This document shows positions 42,980 to 51,974 of a stretch of 64,000 nt of DNA, in pieces; the first letter of the stretch is position 1, and every line of letters starts with the position of its first letter. This stretch comes from Pseudomonas hygromyciniae (GTDB lineage: Bacteria; Pseudomonadota; Gammaproteobacteria; Pseudomonadales; Pseudomonadaceae): contig NZ_CP070506.1 in the NCBI RefSeq assembly GCF_016925675.1, positions 1,858,501-1,922,500 on the forward strand, written 5' to 3'. The notes beneath the pieces are model-generated. The model did no database searches. It saw only the letters and a program-made list of their open reading frames with translations, and was not told the DNA's origin. The position numbers and the translations under genes were made by a program.

Positions 42980-43776
42980 TGGCTTTTGTCCTTGTTCAAG
43001 AAGTTGGCGGCCCAGGTGAGCAGCAGCACGAAAAGGAAATAGGAAATGACCACGGCGCTGGTGAAATGGCCGCTGCTGTTGCGCATGTTGTTGAGGTACA
43101 CCTGCAAGGTCTCGTAGCGCGTGCCGACGAGGATATTGGCGAACACAAACTCGCCGAACAGGAACGAGAACGACAGCAGCAACGCCACCATCAGGCCCTT
43201 GCGCAGGTTGGGCAGCACCACCAGGATCGCCGCCTGCCAGGTGCTGGCGCCGAGTAGTTGGGCGGCGTCCATCAGGTCACGCAGGTTGATTGCCTGCAGG
43301 TTGTTGGTGATCGCGCGGTACATGAACGGCAGCGCCACGGTGAAGTAGCAGCCGATCAGGATCCACGGCGTACCGACCATCGCCAGCGGCCCCGAGCCAT
43401 ACAACTGCAACAGCCCCACCGACGACACCACTGGCGGTACGGCGAAGGGCAGCAGGATCAGGATGTTCATCAGCGCATCGAGCTTGGGGAAGTGGTAATG
43501 CACCACGAACAGCAGCGGCAGGATCAGCACCACCGACAGGATCAGCGCACCCACGCAGACCAGCAGCGACTGGCCAAAGGCATGCAAAAAGCGCGGATCG
43601 CTCCACAGCTGCACATACCACTTGAAGGTAAAGCCGGCGGGCAGGATGGTCGCCGACCAACTGCTGGCGAGGGAGTACACCAGGGTACCCATTAGCGGTA
43701 GCACCAGGATCGCGAACAGCAGGTACACCACCACGCGATGATAGAGGGCAACGGGGCTGGCTTCAGCGCGAGACAT
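42976..43776 (-). CDS. ABC transporter permease 2
   Basis: A 266-residue inner-membrane permease with six transmembrane segments. The ATPase-contact loop 'DAAQLLGASTWQAAILVVLP' is the E-A-A-like motif. It overlaps the other permease gene by 14 bp and the ATPase gene by 4 bp. The pair matches the PhnU/PhnV or PotB/PotC class. Confidence 0.9.
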   Translation of the reverse strand: MSRAEASPVALYHRVVVYLLFAILVLPLMGTLVYSLASSWSATILPAGFTFKWYVQLWSDPRFLHAFGQSLLVCVGALILSVVLILPLLFVVHYHFPKLDALMNILILLPFAVPPVVSSVGLLQLYGSGPLAMVGTPWILIGCYFTVALPFMYRAITNNLQAINLRDLMDAAQLLGASTWQAAILVVLPNLRKGLMVALLLSFSFLFGEFVFANILVGTRYETLQVYLNNMRNSSGHFTSAVVISYFLFVLLLTWAANFLNKDKSQ

Positions 43777-44608
43777 GGTAGCTCCTCTTGAGCAGCAGTT
43801 GATGGACCACGGTGACCACGGTCATCAGCGCCACCAGGATCACGGCCAGGGCGCTGGCCATGTTCGGGTCCAGGGAAATGTCACCGGACACCATCGCCGC
43901 GATGCGGATCGGCAGCACGTTGAAGTTGCCGGTGGTCAACGCGTACACCGTGGCATAGGCCCCCAGGGCATTGGCCACCAGGATCACGAAAGTACCCAGC
44001 AGCGCCGGCGTCAGCACCGGCAGGCCGATATGCCGCCAGTACTGCCAGCCATTGGCGCCCAAGAGTGCTGCGGACTCGCGCCAGTCTTCGCGCAGGGCAT
44101 CGAAGGCCGGGTACAGCAGCAACACGCCCAGAGGAATCTGGAAGTAGGTGTACAAAATGATCAGGCCGGTCTTGGAGTACAGGTTGAAGTCCTGAATGAT
44201 CCCGGCCTGCTTGAGCATGATGGTGATGCTGCCGTTGAACCCCAGCAGGATGATGAAGGCAAAGGCCAGGGGCACGCCGGAGAAGTTGCTGGTCATGTTG
44301 GCAAAGGCTGTGACGAAATTGCGCAGCGGCGAATCCACCTTGCGCAACGAGTAGCTGCCCAGCACTGCGATGATGATGCCGAAGATGCTGGAGTAGAAAC
44401 TGATCTCCAGGCTGTGCTTGATCGCCTGTAGGTAGAACTTGGAGCTGAAGATCTTGCTGAAGTTGGCCAGGCCCCAGCCGAACTCTTCCGATTGCAGGCT
44501 GTTGACCATTACCCAGAACAGCGGAGCGATCTGGAACACGATAAAAAACAGGGCGAAAGGTACCAGGCACAAGGCAGCCAGCCATTTGCCGCGGATCACT
44601 GAACTCAC
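43763..44608 (-). CDS. ABC transporter permease 1
   Basis: A 281-residue permease with six transmembrane helices and the coupling loop 'ESAALLGANGWQYWRHIGLP'. Its ATG overlaps the stop of the phosphodiesterase-like gene (ATGA), which ties the enzyme directly to the transporter. Confidence 0.9.
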   Translation of the reverse strand: MSSVIRGKWLAALCLVPFALFFIVFQIAPLFWVMVNSLQSEEFGWGLANFSKIFSSKFYLQAIKHSLEISFYSSIFGIIIAVLGSYSLRKVDSPLRNFVTAFANMTSNFSGVPLAFAFIILLGFNGSITIMLKQAGIIQDFNLYSKTGLIILYTYFQIPLGVLLLYPAFDALREDWRESAALLGANGWQYWRHIGLPVLTPALLGTFVILVANALGAYATVYALTTGNFNVLPIRIAAMVSGDISLDPNMASALAVILVALMTVVTVVHQLLLKRSYHVSR

Positions 44609-45411
44609 TTCAACAGCTCCTGGCAGACAGGTTTTTCGTGGGCAACACCAAGCAGGGCGCAGACGGTGCCGCAGATATCGGTTTGCCTGGGCTGGGCCTT
44701 GGGGTCGAGGCTGAAGGCATCACCGAGGACAAACAGCGGGACTTCACGCTCCTCTGGCAACAGGCCGTTATGGGAGCGATCGTTGTTCATGCCGTGGTCG
44801 GCCGTTACCAGCACCTGGTAGCCGGCATCGAGCCAGCCTTGCAGGTAGTCGGCCAGGATAATGTCGGCCGTGCGGGCGCTGTTGCGGTATTGCGCGGTAT
44901 CGAGGCCGTGCTTGTGGCCGGCGTCGTCGATATTCATCGGGTGCACCAGCAAAAAGTTCGGCGCGTGCTTGAGGCGCAGGCTTTCGGCGTCGGCAAACAG
45001 GTGGGTGTCCGGGTAATGATCGCTCCAGTAGAAGTGCCCGTGCTGGATCGCCAGGTCTTTGTCGTCGGTGTGCCGGTCACGGGTCGCGATGAAGGGGGAA
45101 CGGTTGTATAGCTCGCTGACCCAGTGGTAAGCCGCCGCTGCGGTCGTCAGGCCGGCGGCGCGGGCGTAATGGAAAATGCTGCGCTGGTTGGACAGGCGCG
45201 AGACGTGGTTGTGCACGATGCCGCTGTCGATAGGCGGTACGCCGGTGAGGATGCATTCGTACAGCGGACGGGACAGGGCGGGCAATTCGCACTCCAGCTT
45301 GTACAGCGCCGCACGCCCGGCACCGGCGTAGGCCTGGAGATGCCCCATGGCATGCCGGGCGACCTCGTAATTGAGGCCGTCGAGCACCACAAGGATGACG
45401 TTGTGCTTCAT
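44605..45411 (-). CDS. Alkaline-phosphatase-superfamily hydrolase (nucleotide-pyrophosphatase type)
   Basis: The protein has 268 residues without a signal peptide, so it should be cytoplasmic. Metal-site residues of the phosphodiesterase/NPP branch are visible: Asp11 in 'VVLDGLNYE', a candidate Ser47 nucleophile in 'ELPALSRPLYECILTGVPP', Asp162 and His166 in 'DDAGHKHG', and Asp205-His206 in 'VTADHGMNND', with His214 as a further ligand. Relatives cleave phosphodiesters, nucleotides or phosphonoacetate. The genes around it, with overlaps, make it the enzyme for whatever the ABC system imports. The substrate is unknown. Confidence 0.85.
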   Translation of the reverse strand: MKHNVILVVLDGLNYEVARHAMGHLQAYAGAGRAALYKLECELPALSRPLYECILTGVPPIDSGIVHNHVSRLSNQRSIFHYARAAGLTTAAAAYHWVSELYNRSPFIATRDRHTDDKDLAIQHGHFYWSDHYPDTHLFADAESLRLKHAPNFLLVHPMNIDDAGHKHGLDTAQYRNSARTADIILADYLQGWLDAGYQVLVTADHGMNNDRSHNGLLPEEREVPLFVLGDAFSLDPKAQPRQTDICGTVCALLGVAHEKPVCQELLK

Positions 45412-45472
45412 AGGGGCAGGGGCTCCGCGACAAATTGGGCTTGATTGCGTGGTTCTTTTGGAACCGGATCAA

Positions 45473-45562
45473 CTGTGGGAGCTGGCTTGCCTGCGATAAC
45501 GGTGCATCAGCCGATACAAGTGCTGAATGTCATACCGCTATCGCCGGCAAGCCAGCTCCCAC
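45473..45562. repeat. REP pair between binding-protein and hydrolase genes
   Basis: CTGTGGGAGCTGGCTTGCCTG at the left and CCGGCAAGCCAGCTCCCAC at the right. Being inside the operon, it may raise the amount of the binding-protein mRNA over that of the downstream genes. Confidence 0.78.
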
Positions 45563-45569
45563 CCAGGGC

Positions 45570-46637
45570 TTATTGCATATTGATGATGACTTCTTCCTGC
45601 CACTTCTGCGGCAAGCCCTTGGAGGTTGCCTCCCAGGCGGCCGGGTCCTTGATGGGCGTCACGTTTTTGTACTGTTCGTTAGGCAGCAGCTTGGCCTGCA
45701 CTTCGGCTGGCAGGGTCAGGTGTTCGGCACGGATCGGCCGCGCATTACCCTTGGCCAGGTTGATCTGCCCGGCATCACTGAAGATGTATTCGCGGGTCAG
45801 CTTGGCGGCGTTCGGGTGCTTGGCGTATTTGTTGATGATGGTGGTGTAGCCGGAAATCACCGAGCCATCCGATGGGATCAGCACCACGTAGTCATCCGGG
45901 TTGGCCATCTTCGCCTTGTAGCTCAGGCCGTTGAAGTCCCAGACCACGCCCACTTCCACTTCGCCTTTTTCCATGGTGGCGATGGTCGGGTTGGCCAGGG
46001 AAATACGCCCCTGCTTGGCAATGTCGGCGAACATCAGCAGGGCCGGCTGGATGTTCTTCTCGTCGCCACCGTTGGCCAGGGCGGCTGCCAATACGCCGTT
46101 GGCGGCTTGGGCGGCGGTGCTCACGTCACCAATCGAGACCTTGTATTTGCCGGTCTTCAGGTCGGCCCACTTGGTCGGGACTTCGGAGCCGTGCAGCAGC
46201 TTTTTGTTGACGATAAACGCGATGGTGCCGGTGTAGGCCAGCGCCCAGTGACCGTCTTTATCCTTGGCCCAATCGGGGATCTGTTCCCAGGTGCTGGGCT
46301 TGTAGGCTTGTGTGACGCCCTTGGTGGCCGCAATCGGCCCAAAGGCAGCACCGACGTCGCCGATATCGGCGCTGGCGTTGTCTTTTTCTGCGGCGAACTT
46401 GGCGATTTCCTGGGCCGAGCTCATGTCGGTGTCGATGTGCTTGAGGCCGTACTTGGCCGCCAGGTCTTCCCAGGTACCTCTCCAGTTGGCCCAGTCATCG
46501 GGCATGCCGACGCTGTTCACAGCGCCTTCTGCCTTGGCGGCAGCTTCCAGGGTTTTCAAATCGGTGTCAGCGGCCATGGCGGCGGTGCACATGGCAATGG
46601 TCGAGCCTAACAGTGATGCCAGGAAAAGCTGTTTCAT
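45570..46637 (-). CDS. ABC transporter periplasmic substrate-binding protein
   Basis: The protein has 355 residues with a signal peptide ending 'CTAAMAADTDLKTLE' (cleavage after ~22). It belongs to the class of Fe3+/polyamine/2-aminoethylphosphonate-type binding proteins ('VNSVGMPDDWANWRGTWEDL', 'GDVGAAFGPIAATKGVTQAY', 'VVWDFNGLSYKAKMANPDDY'). First gene of the import operon, separated from the hydrolase gene by a REP repeat. Ligand inferred as an organophosphorus compound only from the neighbours. Confidence 0.88.
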   Translation of the reverse strand: MKQLFLASLLGSTIAMCTAAMAADTDLKTLEAAAKAEGAVNSVGMPDDWANWRGTWEDLAAKYGLKHIDTDMSSAQEIAKFAAEKDNASADIGDVGAAFGPIAATKGVTQAYKPSTWEQIPDWAKDKDGHWALAYTGTIAFIVNKKLLHGSEVPTKWADLKTGKYKVSIGDVSTAAQAANGVLAAALANGGDEKNIQPALLMFADIAKQGRISLANPTIATMEKGEVEVGVVWDFNGLSYKAKMANPDDYVVLIPSDGSVISGYTTIINKYAKHPNAAKLTREYIFSDAGQINLAKGNARPIRAEHLTLPAEVQAKLLPNEQYKNVTPIKDPAAWEATSKGLPQKWQEEVIINMQ

Positions 46638-46692
46638 CCGAAGCTCCTTTGGGCGTTTTCAACGCTGCGATTTTTTGATGGCGCGGTTGGTT

Positions 46693-46704
46693 TGGTCTAG
46701 GTCA
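46693..46704. promoter_or_regulatory. Candidate UTRA-regulator operator 1
   Basis: TGGTCTAGGTCA is a near-palindrome centred on CTAG, 56 bp upstream of the binding-protein ATG. It matches the second site at 46961 (pattern TGG-n-CTAG-n-yCA) and the general HutC/PhnF-type operator form. Confidence 0.5.
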
Positions 46705-46960
46705 GCAATACACGAGCCAATTTAGGCGCGCTGGATGACAGTTTCATGTCGATGTCGTTTTTAAAGCGCCTGGGCAGGCACCTGCCGGTTAAGCGTAGAC
46801 CACGACCGCGAGCCCGTAATACCTGGACTTGGCCGATGTATTGCAGGGCGTGTGAGGCGGCGGCGCACGGCGCTGTCATCTGTCGGTCATGTGTGATGCC
46901 TAGGCTTGCACGCACTAGCCGTCGCCCACTCCAGGGGCATTTGGCGCACCCAAACAGTGC

Positions 46961-46972
46961 TGGCCTAGTCCA
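46961..46972. promoter_or_regulatory. Candidate UTRA-regulator operator 2
   Basis: TGGCCTAGTCCA, with the same CTAG-centred symmetry, lies 15 bp before the regulator ATG. Another palindrome, GCCTAGGC, is at 46898-46905. The tetramer CTAG is usually rare in Pseudomonas DNA, so its clustering in this 349-bp divergent region (46638-46986) is suggestive. Nothing else was recognised in the region. Confidence 0.5.
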
Positions 46973-46986
46973 GATAGGTAACGTTG

Positions 46987-47700
46987 ATGCGTGATGAGGC
47001 AACCAAAGCGGTGACAGCCATCGGCCTGGCGCTGCAAGAGCAGATCAGCCACGGTTTATTGAGCCCGGCGAGCAAATTGCCGGCCGAGCGCAAACTCAGT
47101 GAGTTGTTTGGTACCACCCGCATCACCGTGCGCGAGGCTTTGCTGCAACTGGAAGCCCAGGGCCAGATCTACCGCGAGGAACGCCGTGGCTGGTTCGTTT
47201 CGCCACCCCGGCTGGCCTACAACCTGATGCAGCGCAGCCACTTCCACGCCATGGTCAGCGCTCAGGGGCGGGTGCCTTGCACTGAAGTCATATCGGCACG
47301 CCTGCAACCGGCCTCGGCGGCTGTTTGCGCGTGGCTGCAACTGCCGGCGCTATCGAGCGTGATCCAGATCTGCCGCAGGCGGCGTATTGATGGGCGGTTG
47401 GTGTTGTATGTCGAGCACTACCTCAACCCTCAGTATTTTCCGGGGATCCTGGCGTGTGACCTGAACCAGTCGATGACCGAGTTGTACGCCCGCAAGTACG
47501 ACCTGCATTACGGGCGCGTGCGCTTCGAAATTGTGCCGACTTCATTACAGGTGGAAGCGGCAGCAGCCCTGAAGGTCTCGGCAGGCAGCCCCGGGCTGCG
47601 AATCGCCCGGGTCAATTACGATCAACATCAGCGCCTGATTGATTGCGACCTGGAGTTCTGGCGCCATGATGCGATTCATGTCGGTGTGGATGTGACCTGA
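46987..47700 (+). CDS. GntR-family regulator with UTRA domain
   Basis: The protein has 237 residues from the ATG at 46987; a TTG one codon earlier is ignored. The GntR winged helix (about 1-70) includes 'LLSPASKLPAERKLSELFGT' and 'TRITVREALLQLEAQGQIYR'. The UTRA ligand domain (about 95-235) includes 'VIQICRRRRIDGRLVLYVEH' and 'GLRIARVNYDQHQRLIDCDL'. UTRA regulators such as PhnF sense small metabolites and control adjacent transport genes. It is divergent from the import operon. Its last 25 bp overlap the opposing mscS-type gene. Confidence 0.9.
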   Translation: MRDEATKAVTAIGLALQEQISHGLLSPASKLPAERKLSELFGTTRITVREALLQLEAQGQIYREERRGWFVSPPRLAYNLMQRSHFHAMVSAQGRVPCTEVISARLQPASAAVCAWLQLPALSSVIQICRRRRIDGRLVLYVEHYLNPQYFPGILACDLNQSMTELYARKYDLHYGRVRFEIVPTSLQVEAAAALKVSAGSPGLRIARVNYDQHQRLIDCDLEFWRHDAIHVGVDVT

Positions 47701-49853
47701 GCGTCCTGCGGTCCACTCGCCGCTGTCACCACCTGCACACTCAAGCGCGGCATCGCCAGGTCCATGCCGGCCTCATCCAGGTGGCGCTTGAGCGACAGAT
47801 TGAACGCCCGCGACACTTCCCACTGCTTGATCGGCGCGGTCTTGAAACGCGCGCGCAGGATGGCGTTGCCGGACTCGAAACTCTCTACACCCTGGAACTC
47901 CAGGGGCGACCATATATTGCGGCGCTGCAGCGGATCGGCGCGCATCTTCTGGCCGACGTCGCGCATCAGCTTGATCGCGGTGTCGATGTCCATGCTGGCA
48001 GGCACCGCCACGCGAAAAATCGCATAGCCGAATTCCCGCGAGTAGTTCTTGATGCTCTTGATCTCGCTGAACGGAATGGTATGCACGATGCCATCGATAT
48101 CGCGCAGGCGCACGGTGCGGATGGTCAAGCCTTCGACGGTGCCGAGGTGGCCGCCGACGTCTACATAGTCATCGATGGCCAGGGAGTCTTCGATGATGAT
48201 GAACAGGCCGGTGATCAAGTCCGCCACCAGTGACTGCGCGCCAAAACCGATGGCCAGGCCGATCACGCCGGCACCGGCCAGCAGTGGCGTGACGTTCATG
48301 CCCATGTTCGCCAGGGCGACGATGGAGGCGATGATAAAGATCGTCACGAACAGCACGTTGCGGATCAACGGCATCATGGTCTGCGCCCGCGCATTGGCCA
48401 GGCCTTTGCGCGAGCGGGTGAGGGCGTGGTGGATCGCGGTGTCGCTGAGGATCCAGATCAGCCAGGCGAACAACAGGGTGCCCGCGAGGCCGAACAGCTT
48501 GACGCTGATTTCATGCCCGTCGCCTTCGGTAAAGCGGATCAGCGACCAGCCCCAGACCCGCAGGCCCAGCTCGATAAACACCAGCCACACCACCAGGTGG
48601 GCCAGGGTGTAGACGAAACTTTTCAGGCGTTCGGAATACAGCGCATGGCGCTTGTGCCCACGTTGAGGCTTGAGTGAGTGGCGGCGCACCAGGCCGTTGA
48701 TCACCATGCACAGCACCAGCAACACCGTGCAGAGCAATGACTGGCGCAAGGCGGTGCTGGTATCGCCTGCGGACACGAAGGTGGCAAACAGCGAAATGCC
48801 CACCAACAGCAGCGCGGGCAGGTACCAGAAGGTGCCGATGATCTCGATGGTGTCGCTCAAGGCACGGCGGGTCAGGCGCCGGGACAGTGGCTGGTTGCGG
48901 ATCAGGTGCGCGATGGGCCGGCGAAAACGCAGGATAAACACACCGGTGGACAGTGCCGCCAGGACATTGGCGACGGTCGCCGCGCTGTGTGCCAGGTGGA
49001 TGCCCAGGGCTTCGGTCAGGCGCGGGTCGCTCAGCGCCTCGCCGAAGGCGGCGAAGCTGCCGATCAGCCACAGCGGGCGAAACGCCTGGTGGCGCAGGAT
49101 GTACAGGGCCCGGTGGCGGTGCGGGCCGTCAAGCACGGAAAAGGCAATGACGCAGATCGCCGAAAAACAGGTGCCGACCACCAGCGCATACGCCAGGACC
49201 ATCGCCAGGGACTTGCCCAAGGACGAGGGCAGGGCGTAACTCAGGTAGACAGTGATCACCAGCGCAATCAGCCATGGGCCGAGTTTGCGCAGGGCAAAAC
49301 GCAGCATGTCCCAGGTCTTGGGGTGTTGTGGCAGCTCTTCACTGAGGCCAAAGCGCAGGCGCACTCGATGGCCGAGCCAGATCAGCGCGGCCGCCAGCAG
49401 GCTCCAGAGCATCAGCACCATGGCAAAGCCAAAGATGATCGGTAGCCATTCGCTGGCGGGCAGCATCAGTGCGGCCAGCTCGGTCTTGGCCTGGTCGAAC
49501 TCGACGGACCAGCGATTGAGCGGGCTGTCGGCGCCGGACAGCTGTTGCTCGAGGCTGGCCAGGGTGCCGCCGATGAGGCCCAGCACCCCTTGCTCGGCCT
49601 GAGGCTGGGCCTTTTTCGTGGCCTCGCGCAGCTTCTTCAGGTCGGCCAGCAGCTTGGTGCGCTGCTGGTCGTTTTCCAGGGTCTTGATCACCTCGTCCAA
49701 AGACTGCCCCAGCGGCACGTCGGCCTGTGGCTGGGTTTTGGTGGTGCTGCCCAGGATGCCTGGCAGGCCGACCGCTTGGGCAGGGGCGATAGGCAACAGG
49801 ATCAGCAGGCAAAGGAGCAGGCAGTGGGGCAGGGCAAACAGACGGGCAAGCAC
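47676..49853 (-). CDS. Mechanosensitive channel of the MscS family (YbiO-like)
   Basis: The protein has 725 residues. A signal peptide (about 1-27, 'CLLILLPIAPAQA') and a periplasmic helical region (40-130) precede some ten transmembrane helices. The MscS core is at ~510-700: the pore helix 'LLAGAGVIGLAIGFGAQSLV' and 'FIIIEDSLAIDDYVDVGGHL' with the cytoplasmic beta domain. The length and extra helices match YbiO rather than short MscS. It releases solutes under hypo-osmotic stress. Its 3' end overlaps the UTRA gene tail convergently. Confidence 0.9.
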   Translation of the reverse strand: MLARLFALPHCLLLCLLILLPIAPAQAVGLPGILGSTTKTQPQADVPLGQSLDEVIKTLENDQQRTKLLADLKKLREATKKAQPQAEQGVLGLIGGTLASLEQQLSGADSPLNRWSVEFDQAKTELAALMLPASEWLPIIFGFAMVLMLWSLLAAALIWLGHRVRLRFGLSEELPQHPKTWDMLRFALRKLGPWLIALVITVYLSYALPSSLGKSLAMVLAYALVVGTCFSAICVIAFSVLDGPHRHRALYILRHQAFRPLWLIGSFAAFGEALSDPRLTEALGIHLAHSAATVANVLAALSTGVFILRFRRPIAHLIRNQPLSRRLTRRALSDTIEIIGTFWYLPALLLVGISLFATFVSAGDTSTALRQSLLCTVLLVLCMVINGLVRRHSLKPQRGHKRHALYSERLKSFVYTLAHLVVWLVFIELGLRVWGWSLIRFTEGDGHEISVKLFGLAGTLLFAWLIWILSDTAIHHALTRSRKGLANARAQTMMPLIRNVLFVTIFIIASIVALANMGMNVTPLLAGAGVIGLAIGFGAQSLVADLITGLFIIIEDSLAIDDYVDVGGHLGTVEGLTIRTVRLRDIDGIVHTIPFSEIKSIKNYSREFGYAIFRVAVPASMDIDTAIKLMRDVGQKMRADPLQRRNIWSPLEFQGVESFESGNAILRARFKTAPIKQWEVSRAFNLSLKRHLDEAGMDLAMPRLSVQVVTAASGPQDAQVTSTPT

Positions 49854-49925
49854 GAGGCGGTCAACCTTGGAAACGACAGATCGACCGAGTGTACGAGGGC
49901 GCTATGCCCAATGCGAGTGCATTTG

Positions 49926-50102
49926 TTAATCGGCCAGTTTCGCGAGGATCCGGTAGACGATGGTGCCGAGGATCAACAGCATGCCGACCCACATGCCAAA
50001 TACACCGAGGTTTTTGTCGCGGAAGTTGAAACCAACGGCCAGCAGGATCATGCCCGTGAGGATGGGGATGAGCATGGCGTGGAAGGCGGACATCGGGATC
50101 AT
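49926..50102 (-). CDS. Small two-helix membrane protein
   Basis: A 58-residue ORF from ATG 50102 (AAGG about 10 bases upstream); an ATG at 50093 would give 55 residues. Two hydrophobic segments, 'FHAMLIPILTGMILLAVGFN' and 'FGMWVGMLLILGTIVYRILA', are joined by the polar 'FRDKNLGV'. The GC-rich third positions and helical hairpin pattern support coding. Function unknown. It lies 72 bp upstream of the MscS-type gene on the same strand and may be co-transcribed. Confidence 0.7.
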   Translation of the reverse strand: MIPMSAFHAMLIPILTGMILLAVGFNFRDKNLGVFGMWVGMLLILGTIVYRILAKLAD

Positions 50103-50212
50103 GGAGGGACGGCCTTGTCGTAGAAAGATGATTGTCAGTCTAGGCTGGATTGGCGCAAGTGGGGTTGATGTGTGTCAGATAGGGCGAAGGCTATGTGGCC
50201 AGGCGCTGTCGT

Positions 50213-50335
50213 GGCGAGGGGGCTTGTCCCCCGCTGGGCTGCGCAGCAGCCCCAAGTCAGTCAAGACCGCTGAGGTTTTTCAGACAGATAGATGTGGCAG
50301 GTTTTGGGGCTGCTGCGCAGCCCAGCGGGGGCATC
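50213..50335. repeat. Long inverted repeat (BIME-like), unit 1
   Basis: The arms CCCCCGCTGGGCTGCGCAGC (continuing to 50255) and their exact complement at 50304-50331 are 28 bp each and perfectly paired, separated by 48 bp. Each arm also contains the small palindrome GGCTGCGCAGC. Confidence 0.85.
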
Positions 50336-50371
50336 GGTATCTACACAACTTTCAGACACTGGCGACCTCCC

Positions 50372-50507
50372 CTGTGGCGAGCGGGCTTGCCCCGCGCTGG
50401 GCTGCGAAGCAGCCCTAAACCCGGACATCGCGGTTTATCTGAAGAAACGCGGTGGGCGTTTTGGGGCTGCTGCGCAGCCCGGCGCGGGGCAAGCCCGCTC
50501 GCCACAG
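50372..50507. repeat. Long inverted repeat (BIME-like), unit 2
   Basis: Outer arms of 26 bp (50372-50397 and 50482-50507, beginning CTGTGGCGAGCGGGCTTGCC) are perfectly complementary. The inner arms continue with 'GGGCTGCGAAGCAGCCC'-type palindromes shared with unit 1. The 411-bp gap 50103-50513 holds these two units and nothing else that I can recognise. Confidence 0.85.
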
Positions 50508-50513
50508 CCGATC

Positions 50514-51803
50514 TCAGGGCAGGTCGCGGCTTGCGTAGAACGCACTCAGCACTTTCACCAGGTGCGCGAGGTCGTGGCTGCCGCACAGTTCGCGGATCGA
50601 GTGCATGGCGAACGTCGGCAGGCCGATGTCCACGGTGCGCACGCCCAGGTGGCTGGCGGTGATGGGGCCGATGGTTGAGCCACAGCCCATGTCGCTGCGC
50701 ACCACGAAGCTCTGCACCGGCACTTCTTCGGCCATGCACAGGTGGCGGAAGAACCCGGCGGTTTCGCTGTTGGTGGCGTAGCGCTGGTTGCTGTTGACCT
50801 TGATCACCGGGCCGGCATTGAGTTTCGGGCCGTGGTTGGCGTCGTGCTTGTCGGCGTAGTTGGGGTGGATGCCATGGGCATTGTCGGCAGATACCAGCAG
50901 AGACTTCTGAATCGCACGTACGAACTCATCACCCTCAGGTAGCAGGCGACGCAGGGTCTGTTCCAGCATCGGCCCGTCGGCACCGCAGGCCGAGCAGGAG
51001 CCGACCTCTTCGTGGTCGGTACACACCAGCACGCAAGTTTCGTCGGTCTCGCTGGTGAGCAGCGCTTGCAGGCCGGCGTAGCACGACAGCAGGTTGTCCA
51101 GGCGCGCGCCGGCAATAAAGTCGCCATGCAGGCCAATCACTGCCGCGCCTTGGGTGTCGTAGAAACTCAGCTCGTAGTCGAGTACCACATCAGCGTTCAA
51201 CCCATGTTCGCGGGCCAGTTGGTCGGTGAGCACGGCGCGGAAGTCCACGCGCTCGTCACCGGCAAACTGCGCGAGGATTGGCGGCAGCTCGGTCTGGGCA
51301 TTGATCGCCCAGCCCTGGTTGGCTTCACGGTTCAGGTGGATGGCCAGGTTGGGGATGATGGCGATGGGTAGCTTGAAGTCGATCAACTGGCTTTCGACCT
51401 TGCCGTCACGCCGGAACGTCACGCGCCCGGCCAGGGATAGGTCACGGTCGAACCACGGCGCCAGCAATGCGCCGCCGTAGACTTCCACGCCCAGTTGCCA
51501 GAAGCCCTGGCGTTGCAGCTCAGGTTGCGGCTTGACCCGCAGGCACGGGCTGTCGGTATGGGCGCCGACCAGGCGGATGCCGTCGTGCAGGGGCGATTGG
51601 CGACCCATCTTGAAAGCGATGATCGAGGAGTCGTTGCGGGTCACGTAGTAACGACCGTTGGCCTCGGTAGTCCAGGTCTCGCGCTCGTCGAGGCGCTGGA
51701 AACCGGCAGCTTCCAGGCGCTGGGCCAGGGCTGCAGTGGCATGAAAGGGGGTGGGAGAGGCCTTGAGGAAGTCGATCAGGCCTTGATTCAACGCTTCGCG
51801 CAT
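50514..51803 (-). CDS. apeB: M18-family aminopeptidase
   Basis: The protein has 429 residues. The ATG at 51803 follows GGAGC; the longer frame is rejected. It is a dinuclear-zinc aspartyl-aminopeptidase-like enzyme: '[20 protein letters not shown]' carries the first metal His-Asp, '[20 protein letters not shown]' the catalytic Glu-Glu and Asp region, and '[20 protein letters not shown]' with '[16 protein letters not shown]' supplies the final His. Cytoplasmic peptide turnover. Its place next to rluA/minEDC is the usual Pseudomonas order. Confidence 0.93.
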   Translation of the reverse strand: MREALNQGLIDFLKASPTPFHATAALAQRLEAAGFQRLDERETWTTEANGRYYVTRNDSSIIAFKMGRQSPLHDGIRLVGAHTDSPCLRVKPQPELQRQGFWQLGVEVYGGALLAPWFDRDLSLAGRVTFRRDGKVESQLIDFKLPIAIIPNLAIHLNREANQGWAINAQTELPPILAQFAGDERVDFRAVLTDQLAREHGLNADVVLDYELSFYDTQGAAVIGLHGDFIAGARLDNLLSCYAGLQALLTSETDETCVLVCTDHEEVGSCSACGADGPMLEQTLRRLLPEGDEFVRAIQKSLLVSADNAHGIHPNYADKHDANHGPKLNAGPVIKVNSNQRYATNSETAGFFRHLCMAEEVPVQSFVVRSDMGCGSTIGPITASHLGVRTVDIGLPTFAMHSIRELCGSHDLAHLVKVLSAFYASRDLP

Positions 51804-51862
51804 AAGTAGCTCCAGACAGCAATGGCGCGAGTTTACCGTCCGGTGTGACAAGTGCACAGAAC

Positions 51863-51958
51863 AAATGTGGGAGCGGGCTTGCTCGCGAATGCGGTGGATC
51901 AGTTAGCTTATCCAGCAACTGACACACCGCATTCGCGAGCAAGCCCGCTCCCACATTT
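51863..51958. repeat. REP pair with perfect 34-bp arms
   Basis: The arm beginning AAATGTGGGAGCGGGCTTGC (51863-51896) is exactly complementary to 51925-51958. It lies between apeB and the pseudouridine synthase gene. Confidence 0.88.
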
Positions 51959-51974
51959 TAATTGCGTTTACCGA

